The notes beneath the pieces were generated by a model. It was given only the letters and a program-made list of their open reading frames with translations. It was not told the DNA's origin and did not search any database. The translations under genes were made by a program, and so were the position numbers. Positions 40,154 through 49,048 of a stretch of 64,000 nucleotides of DNA are shown here, one piece after another. Source of the stretch: Bacillota bacterium (GTDB lineage: Bacteria > Bacillota > Clostridia > DSM-8532); contig JAEZLR010000006.1 of NCBI GenBank assembly GCA_023415205.1, positions 186,001 through 250,000 on the forward strand, given 5' to 3'. Positions within the stretch are counted from its first letter, which is position 1. Each line of letters begins with the position of its first letter.

Positions 40154-41616
40154 AGCGTGCGCTAGATTATTATATGAATCCCCAAAAAACCGATAATGGT
40201 AATTTGGTAACAGGTATCAATTGTGTTCCTCAAATATCTTACGAACAATTTATGTTAACAAAAGACTATTTTAACAAGAAAGATAAAATCCTTGCTTTAT
40301 CAATTCGGCAAGCCTTTAAGCCGGGTGAGGTTACAAAAGAGATTGCTCACGAAATTGGAGTAAATACGGCAAGGCATTTTTTGGGGAATGACAAATTTGA
40401 AATATTGGTCTGTACTCATATTGATAAAGATCATATTCATAACCATATAACTTTTAACTCGGTCTCTTTTACCTCTGGAGAGAAATTCAACGAATCATTC
40501 AGCGCCATGAAGCTAAGGTCTATAAGTGACAGGCTTTGCCGTGATTATGGCCTAAGTGTCATTGATAATCCAAAGGAAAAGGGAAAATCCTACAAGGAAT
40601 GGATGGAAGATAAAAGGGGAATGTCTTGGAAGTCGCAAATCAGAAATGACATTGACCGGATACTTTCTTATGTGGAGGATTTTGATGACTTCATAAGCAG
40701 AATGAAGAAAGCTGGATATGCAATAAAAAGGGGAAAATACATATCATATAGGCCACCTGGAGGCGAAAGATACGCCAGAGGTAAAACATTAGGGGTGGGC
40801 TATACTGATGATTCCATAAAAGCAAAAATTATTATCAGCAAACTTGGTGGTCAATTTCTCTTTGAGCGTGAGGGTGACAAACTTCGCAATAGAAATTCTA
40901 GATATAGATCCAACAGCAAAAACCTCTTTAGTAGAAAATCAAGTATATCTAGCCTTTTAGCAACAAATTTTAGGTTATGCATTACAATTATTAAAGCTTT
41001 GTCTGGTCGTCTTCAAAGTCCTGCCTACAAAAATATCAAGAAGCCTCAGCTCAATGAGCAGGAGACGAGAGCTGTTGAGACCAGGATAAAGATGCTGGTT
41101 GATCAACTCTTTGTTATTCGCAACGAAAAAATAAAAGGAAAATGTGATCTTCGTCAAAAACTGGTTCTGTCCGAAAAGCTTTTACAGGATTCCAGAGCGG
41201 GTCTCAAAAAATCAGAAATCTCGCTGAAGGATATGGAATCTACCCATGATGCAATAGACACCATTAGAAAGTATGAGCCGGTTATACGACAGGTAAACAA
41301 CAGCATTCAACGTAAAAAGGTAGCAGCAAAATATGAAAGTGAAATAAGGCTTTATGATTTTGCGAAGACTCATCTTAGTAATGTCGGGATAAAAACGGAA
41401 TCTGACATTACCAGTTTTCTTTTATCTTATCAGGATCAAAAAAGAATTCACGAGTTATTTAAAAGAGATTATGGAATTGCAAAGGTCAAAGTTTCAGCAT
41501 TGAGGGAGCTACAGGATGCCACCAATGATCTCTTTGAAATAAAATATGCACTCAGAAAGGAGGAAGCATCACAGCCTATTTCCGGAAAAGAAACTCATAA
41601 TAAGAAAGGAAGGTGA
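40114..41616 (+). CDS. MOBP-type relaxase (MobA/VirD2 family)
   Basis: The product has 500 residues. Motif I, the Tyr region, is ALDYYMNPQKT near residue 14. QAFKPGEVTKEIAHEIG precedes motif III, HIDKDHIHNHI, at about residues 103-113, which has the three His that hold the metal ion (H-x-D-x-D-H-x-H-N-H). NPKEKGKSYKEWMEDKRGMSWK follows, typical of Clostridial element relaxases. The C-terminal 250 residues are basic and probably helical. It nicks oriT, stays covalently linked to the 5' end and is delivered by VirD4. It overlaps mobC and is followed five bases later by pcfB. Confidence 0.92.
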   Translation: MATTEIHPIHTTLKRALDYYMNPQKTDNGNLVTGINCVPQISYEQFMLTKDYFNKKDKILALSIRQAFKPGEVTKEIAHEIGVNTARHFLGNDKFEILVCTHIDKDHIHNHITFNSVSFTSGEKFNESFSAMKLRSISDRLCRDYGLSVIDNPKEKGKSYKEWMEDKRGMSWKSQIRNDIDRILSYVEDFDDFISRMKKAGYAIKRGKYISYRPPGGERYARGKTLGVGYTDDSIKAKIIISKLGGQFLFEREGDKLRNRNSRYRSNSKNLFSRKSSISSLLATNFRLCITIIKALSGRLQSPAYKNIKKPQLNEQETRAVETRIKMLVDQLFVIRNEKIKGKCDLRQKLVLSEKLLQDSRAGLKKSEISLKDMESTHDAIDTIRKYEPVIRQVNNSIQRKKVAAKYESEIRLYDFAKTHLSNVGIKTESDITSFLLSYQDQKRIHELFKRDYGIAKVKVSALRELQDATNDLFEIKYALRKEEASQPISGKETHNKKGR

Positions 41617-41621
41617 ACCAT

Positions 41622-42791
41622 ATGCAGGATGTTGGGAAGGACGCTATTGACGTATCCGCCACAATAACTGCTAAGGTCGGAGAGAAAGCTCTCGAAACCG
41701 GAGCTCAGGGAGTTAAGGGCCTTCTGCGAAGTATCCTTCAATTCCTCAAATTTCTCCTACAGAAAGCACTAGAGAAGGTAGAACAGCACAGTGACCAATT
41801 AATTCACAACCCGGGTAAAAAAAGTGTAAAAGAGCTTATGGGAAGCGGTGAAGCTGTTACACATATGAGGATACCTAACAAGGATCTGAAGAAGCTTAAA
41901 AAACAAAGCAAAGAACTTAACTTTCAATATGCTCTTGTCAAGTCTGGGAAAGAATGGATTATGATTTTCAAGTCTAAGGATGTTAATGTAGTGAGTACGG
42001 CCTTCCAAAATATCAGGAACAATGTGTTAACACGGAATGGGCAGGGGGGGAAGGTAAAGCTTTCTGAGTTGGAAAGGGATGGGGATAAAGCCAGGCATAT
42101 TGAGATAGACAAAGCCGACCTAAAAGCATTCCGAAAGGCAGCTAAAGAAAGCGGACTTGTATATGCTGAACAGAAAGTCACCGGCACTAACCGTACACTC
42201 ATCTATTACTGTGACTCTGAAAAACTTGAAAGTGTGCTGACAAAAATGGCTAAACCCAATGTTGGAGAGCATACCAACTCGGCTTTTGAAGAACTCAAAC
42301 AGCAAAATCAGGAAGCTACTGTAGATCTCAAAGATGAGCAAGAACCCACTATGAAGGAAAGCAATGTGGTGGATCTGGATCAGGCTCGTCAGCAGATGAA
42401 GGCCAACGAAGATCCCACAGCCGGAATCCACATAGATAAAGCGGAGGATGGAACTTATCTATACATACGCGGCTCTGAGGTGGTGGTATCAAAAAATGAG
42501 ACACAGGAAGTAGTATGTCAAAAGTTCAAGGATACTTTCGGGTTGGATGATACAGGTGCATGGACGCTTTGGAACAAAGGCCTGGATAGAAGCCGTAACG
42601 AAGAAGTCGCCAACCTGGAATGGAATGAACGCAAAGGTAAGCGGCCCAGCATTCAAGACAATATTCGTAGTGCCGAGAAACAGCAAAGTGAGGATATTGC
42701 CAGGGCATCGGCCACGAAAAATGCGCAAGTTCAAAGCCAACCCACACATAAAGCAGCACCTTCAAAATCAAATGTAGGTATTGCAAGGTAA
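41622..42791 (+). CDS. PcfB-family protein (DUF3801) with duplicated domain
   Basis: The product has 389 residues from ATG 41622, six bases after GGTG; a GTG at 41613 overlaps the relaxase stop and is unlikely. The first DUF3801 unit spans about residues 65-130, from KKSVKELMGSGEAVTHMRIP to KEWIMIFKSKDVNVVSTAF. A second similar unit at about 140-205 has GGKVKLSELERDGDKARHIEI and LIYYCDSEKLESVLTKM. Usual PcfB proteins have one unit and about 150-200 residues. The C-terminal part after 230 is polar and has no match I know. PcfB-type proteins link the relaxosome to the VirD4 coupling protein, the next gene. Confidence 0.82.
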   Translation: MQDVGKDAIDVSATITAKVGEKALETGAQGVKGLLRSILQFLKFLLQKALEKVEQHSDQLIHNPGKKSVKELMGSGEAVTHMRIPNKDLKKLKKQSKELNFQYALVKSGKEWIMIFKSKDVNVVSTAFQNIRNNVLTRNGQGGKVKLSELERDGDKARHIEIDKADLKAFRKAAKESGLVYAEQKVTGTNRTLIYYCDSEKLESVLTKMAKPNVGEHTNSAFEELKQQNQEATVDLKDEQEPTMKESNVVDLDQARQQMKANEDPTAGIHIDKAEDGTYLYIRGSEVVVSKNETQEVVCQKFKDTFGLDDTGAWTLWNKGLDRSRNEEVANLEWNERKGKRPSIQDNIRSAEKQQSEDIARASATKNAQVQSQPTHKAAPSKSNVGIAR

Positions 42792-42793
42792 GA

Positions 42794-42825
42794 GGAGGTC
42801 CACAGTGGACCTCCAACTTTTTATT
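42794..42825 (+). terminator. Palindrome after pcfB (GTCCAC-A-GTGGAC family)
   Basis: GGAGGTCCAC, A, GTGGACCTCC (42,794-42,814) followed by AACTTTTTATT. A perfect 10-bp inverted repeat with a T-rich tail, placed right after the pcfB stop. It shares its core with palindromes after virD4 and virB4 and may be a terminator or attenuator. Confidence 0.65.
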
Positions 42826-42844
42826 ATGAAAGGGGATAGGATTG

Positions 42845-44707
42845 ATGAACCAAAACCCCAATAACACTAACCGAAGGCTTGGACTATGGTCCAAGCTTTT
42901 TGTTTTCCTAGGATTTTTCGTGGTTACTTACCTGGCTCTACAGCTTTGCGCGGTACATAACTCACTGGTCATGCAAGAAAAAACTTCTGATATTTTAAGT
43001 GTTTCAGAGGAGCTTCAGAAGACAGATATATTTAAGGCTTTCAATGATTTTAAAATCTTGGCTGCCAATCAGAGTTATCTTCAAATAGCTGCACTTACGG
43101 GGTTCTTCTATATAATTACTGTAATGTACCTACTCACATCCCAGCACAAGCTCCTGCCCGGTCGTGAGCATGGTTCTGCTCGATGGGCAGAACCTAAAGA
43201 AATGCAGAGGCTCATGGATAAAGATAAATCACGTAATATACTTTTAACCCAAGCCGAGGGCCTCAGCCTAAATACCCGAAAAACAAGAAAGAATCTTAAT
43301 GTTTTGGTCATTGGTGGCTCAGGCTCAGGTAAATCAAGATTTTTTGTTAAACCAAATCTCATGCAGCACAATACCAGTTATGTTGTAACTGATCCAAAGG
43401 GGGAGCTTTTCTTAAGTTCAGCTCACATGCTTGAGAGCTATGGCTATAAAGTGAAAGTTTTCAATCTGGTTGAGATGGAAAATAGTTTTAATTACAATCC
43501 TTTCACTTATATCCAAAGTGAAAAAGATATTATGACTCTGATTAACCAACTCATTAAAAACACAACTCCCAAAAACTCAACCTCAAATGATCCGTTTTGG
43601 GAAAAAGCAGAAACAGCATTGCTTCAGGCGATATTTCTATATCTGTGGTATCTTGCCCCTGAGGAAGAACAGAACTTCTCCATGGTTATGACACTCCTTC
43701 GTCATGCTGAGGTAAAGGAAGATGATGAAAACTTCCAAAGTGTTCTGGATTATATGTTCCAGGATCTTGAGAGCCAGGAGAAAGACCATATAGCTGTTAA
43801 GCAATATAAAATCTTTAAACAGGCAGCAGGAAAGACGGCAAAGTCTATTTTAGTTTCAGTGGGCGTCAGATTGGCAGCCTTTAATATTAAGATACTCGAA
43901 AATCTGACCTATACAGACACCCTTGAATTGTACAGACTGGGTGAAGAAAAAACCGTTTTGTTTATCATTATTCCTGATGCTGATTCTACATTTAACTTCC
44001 TTGCTGCCATGATGTATTCACAAATTTTTAGCACTCTTTATTACAGAGCTGACTTTATTCATAAGGGCAGGTTACCTATACATGTTAGATTTCTCCTTGA
44101 CGAATTTGCTAACATAGGCCAGATTCCTGATTTTGAGAAGATGCTTGCGACCATGAGAAGCCGTGAAATGTCAGCTAATATAATCATTCAGAACCTGGCT
44201 CAGCTTAAGACCCTTTATAAGGACAGTTGGGAGTCCATTACTGGTAATTGTGACAGCCTGCTGTTTCTAGGCGGCCAGGAGCAATCAACTCTCGAATACA
44301 TTAGCAAACGGCTTGGTAAGATGACAATTGAGACAAAAACCCTTAACCGAACTAGAGGTAGCAAGGGAAGTTTCACAACAAATTATGGTATTCATGGTCG
44401 GGAGCTCATGACAGCCGACGAGATAGGTAATCAATTGCGTGATGATCAGTGTATCTTGTTCATCAGAGGGATGCCTCCCTGCTGCTCTAAGAAGTATATA
44501 ATCGAACAGCATTCGGAGTATAAAAACCTCAGCGACGCTGATCCATCAAAAACCTATGACTACAAGAGCAAGATTATCACTTTGAATATGCCTCCAGAAC
44601 GTTCATATGAAGAGGTTTCAAAAAACTCTGTTCAGGTCATGTTCGAAACGGGTGGCGGAGAATTTATTAAAGAAGATGCTGGACGAACAATTGTTCCAGT
44701 TCTGTAA
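42845..44707 (+). CDS. virD4: VirD4-type coupling protein (TraG/PcfC family)
   Basis: The protein has 620 residues from ATG 42845, eight bases after AAAGGGGA; the TTG at 42842 is less likely. Two N-terminal membrane helices lie at about residues 14-36 and 78-98. LVIGGSGSGKSRFFVKPN at about residues 155-172 is Walker A, followed by VVTDPKGELFLS. FNYNPFTYI, FLLDEFANIGQIPDFEKML (Walker B region) near 418 and a MRSREMSANIIIQNLAQLKT stretch complete the coupling-protein signature. It is the hexameric inner-membrane ATPase that receives the relaxase-DNA complex and passes it to the channel. Confidence 0.95.
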   Translation: MNQNPNNTNRRLGLWSKLFVFLGFFVVTYLALQLCAVHNSLVMQEKTSDILSVSEELQKTDIFKAFNDFKILAANQSYLQIAALTGFFYIITVMYLLTSQHKLLPGREHGSARWAEPKEMQRLMDKDKSRNILLTQAEGLSLNTRKTRKNLNVLVIGGSGSGKSRFFVKPNLMQHNTSYVVTDPKGELFLSSAHMLESYGYKVKVFNLVEMENSFNYNPFTYIQSEKDIMTLINQLIKNTTPKNSTSNDPFWEKAETALLQAIFLYLWYLAPEEEQNFSMVMTLLRHAEVKEDDENFQSVLDYMFQDLESQEKDHIAVKQYKIFKQAAGKTAKSILVSVGVRLAAFNIKILENLTYTDTLELYRLGEEKTVLFIIIPDADSTFNFLAAMMYSQIFSTLYYRADFIHKGRLPIHVRFLLDEFANIGQIPDFEKMLATMRSREMSANIIIQNLAQLKTLYKDSWESITGNCDSLLFLGGQEQSTLEYISKRLGKMTIETKTLNRTRGSKGSFTTNYGIHGRELMTADEIGNQLRDDQCILFIRGMPPCCSKKYIIEQHSEYKNLSDADPSKTYDYKSKIITLNMPPERSYEEVSKNSVQVMFETGGGEFIKEDAGRTIVPVL

Positions 44708-44727
44708 GATGTCCACAGTGGACATCT
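44707..44727. repeat. Palindrome after virD4 (GTCCAC-A-GTGGAC family)
   Basis: AGATGTCCAC, A, GTGGACATCT: a perfect 10-bp inverted repeat overlapping the last base of the virD4 TAA. No U-tract follows, so a protein-binding or RNA-stability role is more likely than termination. It is the second member of the family. Confidence 0.65.
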
Positions 44728-44757
44728 CATACAATTAAAACGATATGGAGGGTTAAC

Positions 44758-45105
44758 ATGAAAGATTTAGTTGTCAAGTTTAGATTAAAAATCAACCGCA
44801 GTTTTTTATTCTTGGGTTATACCATAATGAGCCTAGCAGCCTTATCGGTACCAAGCTTTGCCGCACCTGGCAATCAAAACCCTGATGTTGCTTTTGATGC
44901 AACTATCAATTTTATTGCTGGTTGGGTCAACAAGTTCGGGTTTGCGATTGCTTTTATTGGAGCGATCATGTTCGCAATGGGTTTCCGAAACGATGATGCC
45001 GAAGGCAAGACAAAAGGACTAAGAACATTAATTACGGGTTTTATTGTGGCAGCCGTAAGCCTGAAGGTTGTCTACAATGGTATTTTTGGGCTTGGCACTC
45101 CATAA
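44758..45105 (+). CDS. VirB2/Maff2-like small membrane protein (conjugation channel subunit)
   Basis: The protein has 115 residues with a GGAGG site before ATG 44758. A cleavable signal peptide probably ends at SFA-AP near residue 37, followed by two membrane helices with FRNDDAEGKTKGLRTLITGF between and after them. This matches the Maff2 protein's G-N-D-N-P-G-A-K-x-x-G-M pattern seen in Tn1549-type elements and the general VirB2 pilin layout. Gram-positive systems do not make a classic pilus, so it may form a membrane-embedded ring or conduit subunit. It follows virD4 and precedes the VirB6-like gene. Confidence 0.78.
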   Translation: MKDLVVKFRLKINRSFLFLGYTIMSLAALSVPSFAAPGNQNPDVAFDATINFIAGWVNKFGFAIAFIGAIMFAMGFRNDDAEGKTKGLRTLITGFIVAAVSLKVVYNGIFGLGTP

Positions 45106-45123
45106 AGTGAAGGAAAATGTTTG

Positions 45124-45150
45124 CGCCCTGCCCAATTATAGGGCAGGGCG
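45124..45150. repeat. GC-rich hairpin upstream of the VirB6-like gene
   Basis: CGCCCTGCCC (45,124-45,133), loop AATTATA, GGGCAGGGCG (45,141-45,150): a perfect 10-bp stem, three bases before the GGAGGTGG site of the next gene. No T run follows. It may regulate translation or protect the 3' end of the upstream transcript. Confidence 0.6.
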
Positions 45151-45166
45151 ATGGAGGTGGTTCTGA

Positions 45167-45970
45167 TTGAAAGAGTCAATCTTTAAAATGATAGATGATG
45201 CCTTTGGAGGCTGGGAAGTAACATTAAGGGAAGTCGTGAAAATTGTTTCACAAACACCACAAAACTTTAATCCAACGGTATATGCGGCAATTCAAGATGT
45301 ATACCAAGGCCTTCTTCCCATAGCATATAATCTACTGGCTTTATTTTTCCTTATTGAGTTTTTGAGTAAATCATCTACTCTTGAGGTCATGAAATGGGAA
45401 CAGGTAGCAAAAATACTATTCAAGATGGTATTGGCAAAAGTCATCATCGAAAGTACGTTTGCCATACTTGGCCTCATATTTCTTATTTCTTCATCAGCCA
45501 TTGCCAGAGCTAACTCAGCCCTTAACATTGCAAGCGGTATTTCAGATGTAACACAGCAAATCAAGGCTTCTGTTCCCAATGATACATTAGGCCAGATTGC
45601 CTACTTGGTATCGTTTTTTCCCTATGGATTCTTTCTGTTCATAACACGATTGATAGTATTTGTTATTGCTTACGGACGGATGATTGAAATATATCTGCTG
45701 ACAGCCGTTGCATCTTTACCGATCTCAACATTTACAAGTAGCGGACTTCAAAACATCGGGAAAAAGTTTTTTCTTAATTATGCAGGTCTTTGTTTACAAG
45801 GGTTGTTCATCTTTCTGATTACTAAATTATACGGAGCTATAACAGTTGGAGTAGCAGCATCAAATGGTGGAATAGATCTTGTTGGCAAGATGCTTTTAAC
45901 AAGTATCATCACTATTACCTTACTTGTGAAATCGGGAAGTTGGGCTAAACAACTTACCGGGACTGCCTAA
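45167..45970 (+). CDS. VirB6/TrbL-like polytopic membrane protein
   Basis: The protein has 267 residues from TTG 45167, with GGAGGTGG six bases upstream and no better start. Six or so hydrophobic segments are visible, with PIAYNLLALFFLIEFLSKSS near residue 45-64 and TSSGLQNIGKKFFLNYAGLCLQGLFIF near 185-212, a layout typical of the VirB6-like proteins of Clostridial ICEs. VirB6 subunits form part of the inner-membrane channel for DNA. The gene lies between the VirB2-like and PrgI genes, as in other Gram-positive systems. Confidence 0.78.
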   Translation: MKESIFKMIDDAFGGWEVTLREVVKIVSQTPQNFNPTVYAAIQDVYQGLLPIAYNLLALFFLIEFLSKSSTLEVMKWEQVAKILFKMVLAKVIIESTFAILGLIFLISSSAIARANSALNIASGISDVTQQIKASVPNDTLGQIAYLVSFFPYGFFLFITRLIVFVIAYGRMIEIYLLTAVASLPISTFTSSGLQNIGKKFFLNYAGLCLQGLFIFLITKLYGAITVGVAASNGGIDLVGKMLLTSIITITLLVKSGSWAKQLTGTA

Positions 45971-45983
45971 AGGGGAATTTATC

Positions 45984-47153
45984 ATGATAGAAATTCGTAT
46001 ACCAAAAGAAATACGACAGTACAAAGAGAAAGCCTTCTTTGGTCTTACATGGCGTCAGATCTTTGCCCTTGTACTGGCTGGGGCTATCAACATCCCTCTT
46101 TACCTTTACTTAACACCACTGACAGGGGCCGATGTATCAAGTTGGGTGGTTATTTTTTCAGCAGTACCAATAATGATGATGGGATTCTGGGAGCCTTATG
46201 GAATGAATTTTGAGGATTTTCTTAAGGCTGTAATTATTAGCATGTTGGTCTACCCGGAAAAGAGGCTTTATAAAACTGAAAATCTGTTTGAAATACTTTC
46301 TGGGGAAAAAGAGCCGCATAGTGCTAAACCATCAGCTATTGGTCAAATTCTTAATGCCATCCTTGATAGCCTTGGTTCCAGAAAACCAAAAGAGAGGAAA
46401 TATGATAACATTCAACCGGAAGAAATATCGGTTGTTCAAGAGGAATTACAGGAGCAGACAGAAAACACATCCGTTGTCGATTTGGATGGTGAGCAAGTAA
46501 CAACAAATTTAAAGCAGAATACACCCATAAAAGAACCTCAAACGGTTTCGAGGCCTGTTGTAATTCATGGACTGGTCTCAATTGCGGTATTCGCTGTCTC
46601 ATCAGGAGCCGGTGCGACTACTATGGTAATTAAATTGGCTGAGTACTTTGCCCATTATGGAAAAACGGCGGCTATTGCAGTCGATGGGAAAATAGATCTT
46701 AGCTTTGCGAAAGGAAAGGCGGATTACTTTATTGTTGACGGCACAAAGCTTTCCTCTATAATGTATGAACTTACCAGAGATAAATACAAGTTTGTTATTA
46801 CAGATTATGGGGCTTTGTTTGATATTGATACAAGTGGCCAACTAAACTACTCGGCTCTTCCTAAAATGAGGGACCAGCTTTCAGAATTCTTTCGTTCTAA
46901 TTTCAAAGTTGGTATGGGGCTATCCTCACCCTGGCATATTGATAAATTCAAGTTCTTTATGGGTGGTGAAATGTTTGCAGATAAGATCCTTGATGGGAGC
47001 TATTTCTTCATTTTTGACAAAGACGTAAAAGGTTTACGATTCCGCTATGGATTTAAGCAAATATTTAACCGAGCAGATCTGGCTATTGAACAGTTACATG
47101 CTCTTATGCTGCCTGAATTCAAAGAAATGATTCAGAGTAGAAAAAAAGCCTAA
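45984..47153 (+). CDS. PrgI-family (VirB3-like) protein fused to a degenerate TadZ/MinD-like domain
   Basis: The protein has 389 residues. The first 100 residues (RIPKEIRQYKEKAFFGLTWR, two helices, and FEDFLKAVIISMLVYPEKRL) are a complete PrgI domain, which is normally the whole protein at 100-130 residues. A polar linker runs to about 195. The rest resembles a MinD/TadZ P-loop domain: SIAVFAVSSGAGATTMVIKLAEYFAHYGK at about residues 198-226 (in part). Both signature lysines of the KGGxGKTT loop are replaced (SSGAGATT), so ATP hydrolysis is doubtful. YKFVITDYGALFD matches the Walker B strand. The fusion joins a transfer-channel subunit to a Tad-localisation-like domain, with Tad genes next. 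Confidence 0.8.
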   Translation: MIEIRIPKEIRQYKEKAFFGLTWRQIFALVLAGAINIPLYLYLTPLTGADVSSWVVIFSAVPIMMMGFWEPYGMNFEDFLKAVIISMLVYPEKRLYKTENLFEILSGEKEPHSAKPSAIGQILNAILDSLGSRKPKERKYDNIQPEEISVVQEELQEQTENTSVVDLDGEQVTTNLKQNTPIKEPQTVSRPVVIHGLVSIAVFAVSSGAGATTMVIKLAEYFAHYGKTAAIAVDGKIDLSFAKGKADYFIVDGTKLSSIMYELTRDKYKFVITDYGALFDIDTSGQLNYSALPKMRDQLSEFFRSNFKVGMGLSSPWHIDKFKFFMGGEMFADKILDGSYFFIFDKDVKGLRFRYGFKQIFNRADLAIEQLHALMLPEFKEMIQSRKKA

Positions 47154-47164
47154 TGGAGGTTTAA

Positions 47165-47878
47165 ATGAGAAGAAATAAATTATCTGGAATCATTGCAGTT
47201 ATTATTTTGATTATGTCTCTTGTACTAATGTATTTTTACCTAACATATGGTCAACAGGTATTTGCCACTAAGGCGGTATTAGTAGCGAACATGGATATCG
47301 AACCGGGTACAATTGTAAATTCACAGGTTCACTTTAGTGAGAGGAACATAAGAAATGAGGACCTCATTCCAGGGAGCCTTTGTGCAACAGATATTGCGAA
47401 CTTTGAAGGTAAAGCTTCGGTACAATTTATCCCAAAGAATGGCCAGATATCTTCCAGGTTCTTTGAAATAGCAGGTCTTGTGATGACTGGTGATGAATTC
47501 GTTTTCAAGATTCCTAACCAATGGATTTATGCGGTTCCATCTTCTATTCGTAGGGGTGATGACATTTTAGTTTATGAAATCGACTCAAGGATTGATCAGC
47601 AAATCGATATTTCACCTACAACGAATGAAGACAATATCATTTCTTCTTATCTGACAGTTTCAGGTATCACGCTGGGGGCGAGTAAACCTATTATTGAGTC
47701 CACTGTAATGTATGTGAAAGACTCTGCAAACCGAGAAGTGGTGGATGTTGACGGTAAAATTCGTCTTGATGGAACATCCCAAGTAGCCTCTATAGAAATT
47801 GTTTGTACTAAGGATGAGCTATCGCAATTAGAAGCTAAAATAGCTGAAGGCAAAAAACTGATTTTGGTTTATAGATAA
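47165..47878 (+). CDS. CpaB/RcpC-like SAF-domain protein
   Basis: The protein has 237 residues with a TGGAGG site before ATG 47165. One N-terminal membrane segment lies at about residues 8-27, followed by KAVLVANMDIEPGTIVN near 37, the SAF-domain signature, then a beta-rich external region. CpaB/RcpC proteins support Flp/Tad pilus assembly. In Gram-positive hosts, which lack the outer-membrane secretin, the protein probably acts in the cell-wall zone. It stands directly after the PrgI-TadZ fusion gene and opens the Tad-like gene set. Confidence 0.8.
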   Translation: MRRNKLSGIIAVIILIMSLVLMYFYLTYGQQVFATKAVLVANMDIEPGTIVNSQVHFSERNIRNEDLIPGSLCATDIANFEGKASVQFIPKNGQISSRFFEIAGLVMTGDEFVFKIPNQWIYAVPSSIRRGDDILVYEIDSRIDQQIDISPTTNEDNIISSYLTVSGITLGASKPIIESTVMYVKDSANREVVDVDGKIRLDGTSQVASIEIVCTKDELSQLEAKIAEGKKLILVYR

Positions 47879-47890
47879 GGGGGAATGGAA

Positions 47891-49036
47891 ATGAAACCTA
47901 GTATCCAACTCATTTGTAATGACATTGAATTATATAATACCTTTAACCATTGTGGACTGTTTAGCAAGGTAAATATTGGAGGGGAATTCGATATTAATTA
48001 CCCATATGATAACCTTCTGGTATCTGATCGGATAGTCGGGTTTAACGATCTTCTCAACAGCTTAAACGAGGGAAAACTTAAGGCAAAAAAGGTTTTCTAT
48101 TTATTATCATACTCTCAGAACGAAAGCCAACTTAATTCGATTAAGTTTGTCCTTAAGGCCAAGAGTGTTTATGTTGTACCTCCTAAGCTCACTGACCTAC
48201 AGATACTTGATAGAGTATGCCAGGAATTATCAATTGATAAAAGCTCGAACAACAATGTGATTGTTTTTTTTGGAGCTGACAGCAAAGTTGGTACTACTAT
48301 AACTGCCCAGGGCGTAGCAGAATCTCTGGCAGATAACACCGTGCTAAAGGTAGGATTTTTAAACCTGTCTGGGCAGCCTTCCTTTAATTATGTGCCCGGA
48401 GCTGAGGGCTTTGGCCTCGATATAATAAGGACAAAGATTTTTAACTATGTCCTCTCGGCTGATGAACTCAGGTCAGCAATGATACCAAAAGGCAACTTAT
48501 ACATATTACCATCGGTCAAGGTTCTAACTGATCTCCGTTTTTACAAGCCCAAACATGTGGAATACCTGATAAACCTTGCAACCAGCATTTTCGATATTGT
48601 AATTGTGGATGCTGGATATTACCCTAATAGTGGTTTGTATATTGGAGCCATCAACTCTACTAAGACGCGCTACATGGTGGCCACGCAACAAGATGCTTGC
48701 CGGGCAGCGTTTGACCTAACGCGGGAGCAGCTATTCAAAGTGCTGGAGATTGATGCTAGTGCCATTATGCTGGTTGTAAACCGATACTCAGATGAGATCG
48801 ATCTCCCAAATACCTACAAGCTTGCTGATGAAGTCTATAAAATGATTCATGCAGCTTTCCTTCCTAATGTTCCAGGTGCTTTCTATAAGACAGAAAGAGA
48901 ACATAAGACCTTACGAGGCTATGATACCTATTATGATTCTCAACTACATGAGCTTGTAAAGATTATTGCGGCACAGCTTAATATTGAGTATGCTCCACAG
49001 ACTGTTTCAAAGAAGAAACGTTTTTTATTTTTTTAA
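47891..49036 (+). CDS. TadZ/CpaE-like protein with atypical P-loop
   Basis: The protein has 381 residues. ATG 47891 is chosen since GGGGG at 47,879-47,883 is seven bases upstream; ATG 47885 is too close to that site. A receiver-like N-terminal part (about 1-110) is followed by a MinD-type domain with VIVFFGADSKVGTTITAQGV near residue 122-141, where the catalytic lysine of GKTT is replaced by Gly (KVGTT). FDIVIVDAGYYPNSG near 235 is the Walker B strand. TadZ/CpaE proteins place the Tad machine at the cell pole. The protein probably binds rather than hydrolyses nucleotide. It is the second such domain in this gene set, after the PrgI fusion. Confidence 0.8.
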   Translation: MKPSIQLICNDIELYNTFNHCGLFSKVNIGGEFDINYPYDNLLVSDRIVGFNDLLNSLNEGKLKAKKVFYLLSYSQNESQLNSIKFVLKAKSVYVVPPKLTDLQILDRVCQELSIDKSSNNNVIVFFGADSKVGTTITAQGVAESLADNTVLKVGFLNLSGQPSFNYVPGAEGFGLDIIRTKIFNYVLSADELRSAMIPKGNLYILPSVKVLTDLRFYKPKHVEYLINLATSIFDIVIVDAGYYPNSGLYIGAINSTKTRYMVATQQDACRAAFDLTREQLFKVLEIDASAIMLVVNRYSDEIDLPNTYKLADEVYKMIHAAFLPNVPGAFYKTEREHKTLRGYDTYYDSQLHELVKIIAAQLNIEYAPQTVSKKKRFLFF

Positions 49037-49048
49037 GGAGGTTAGGAT

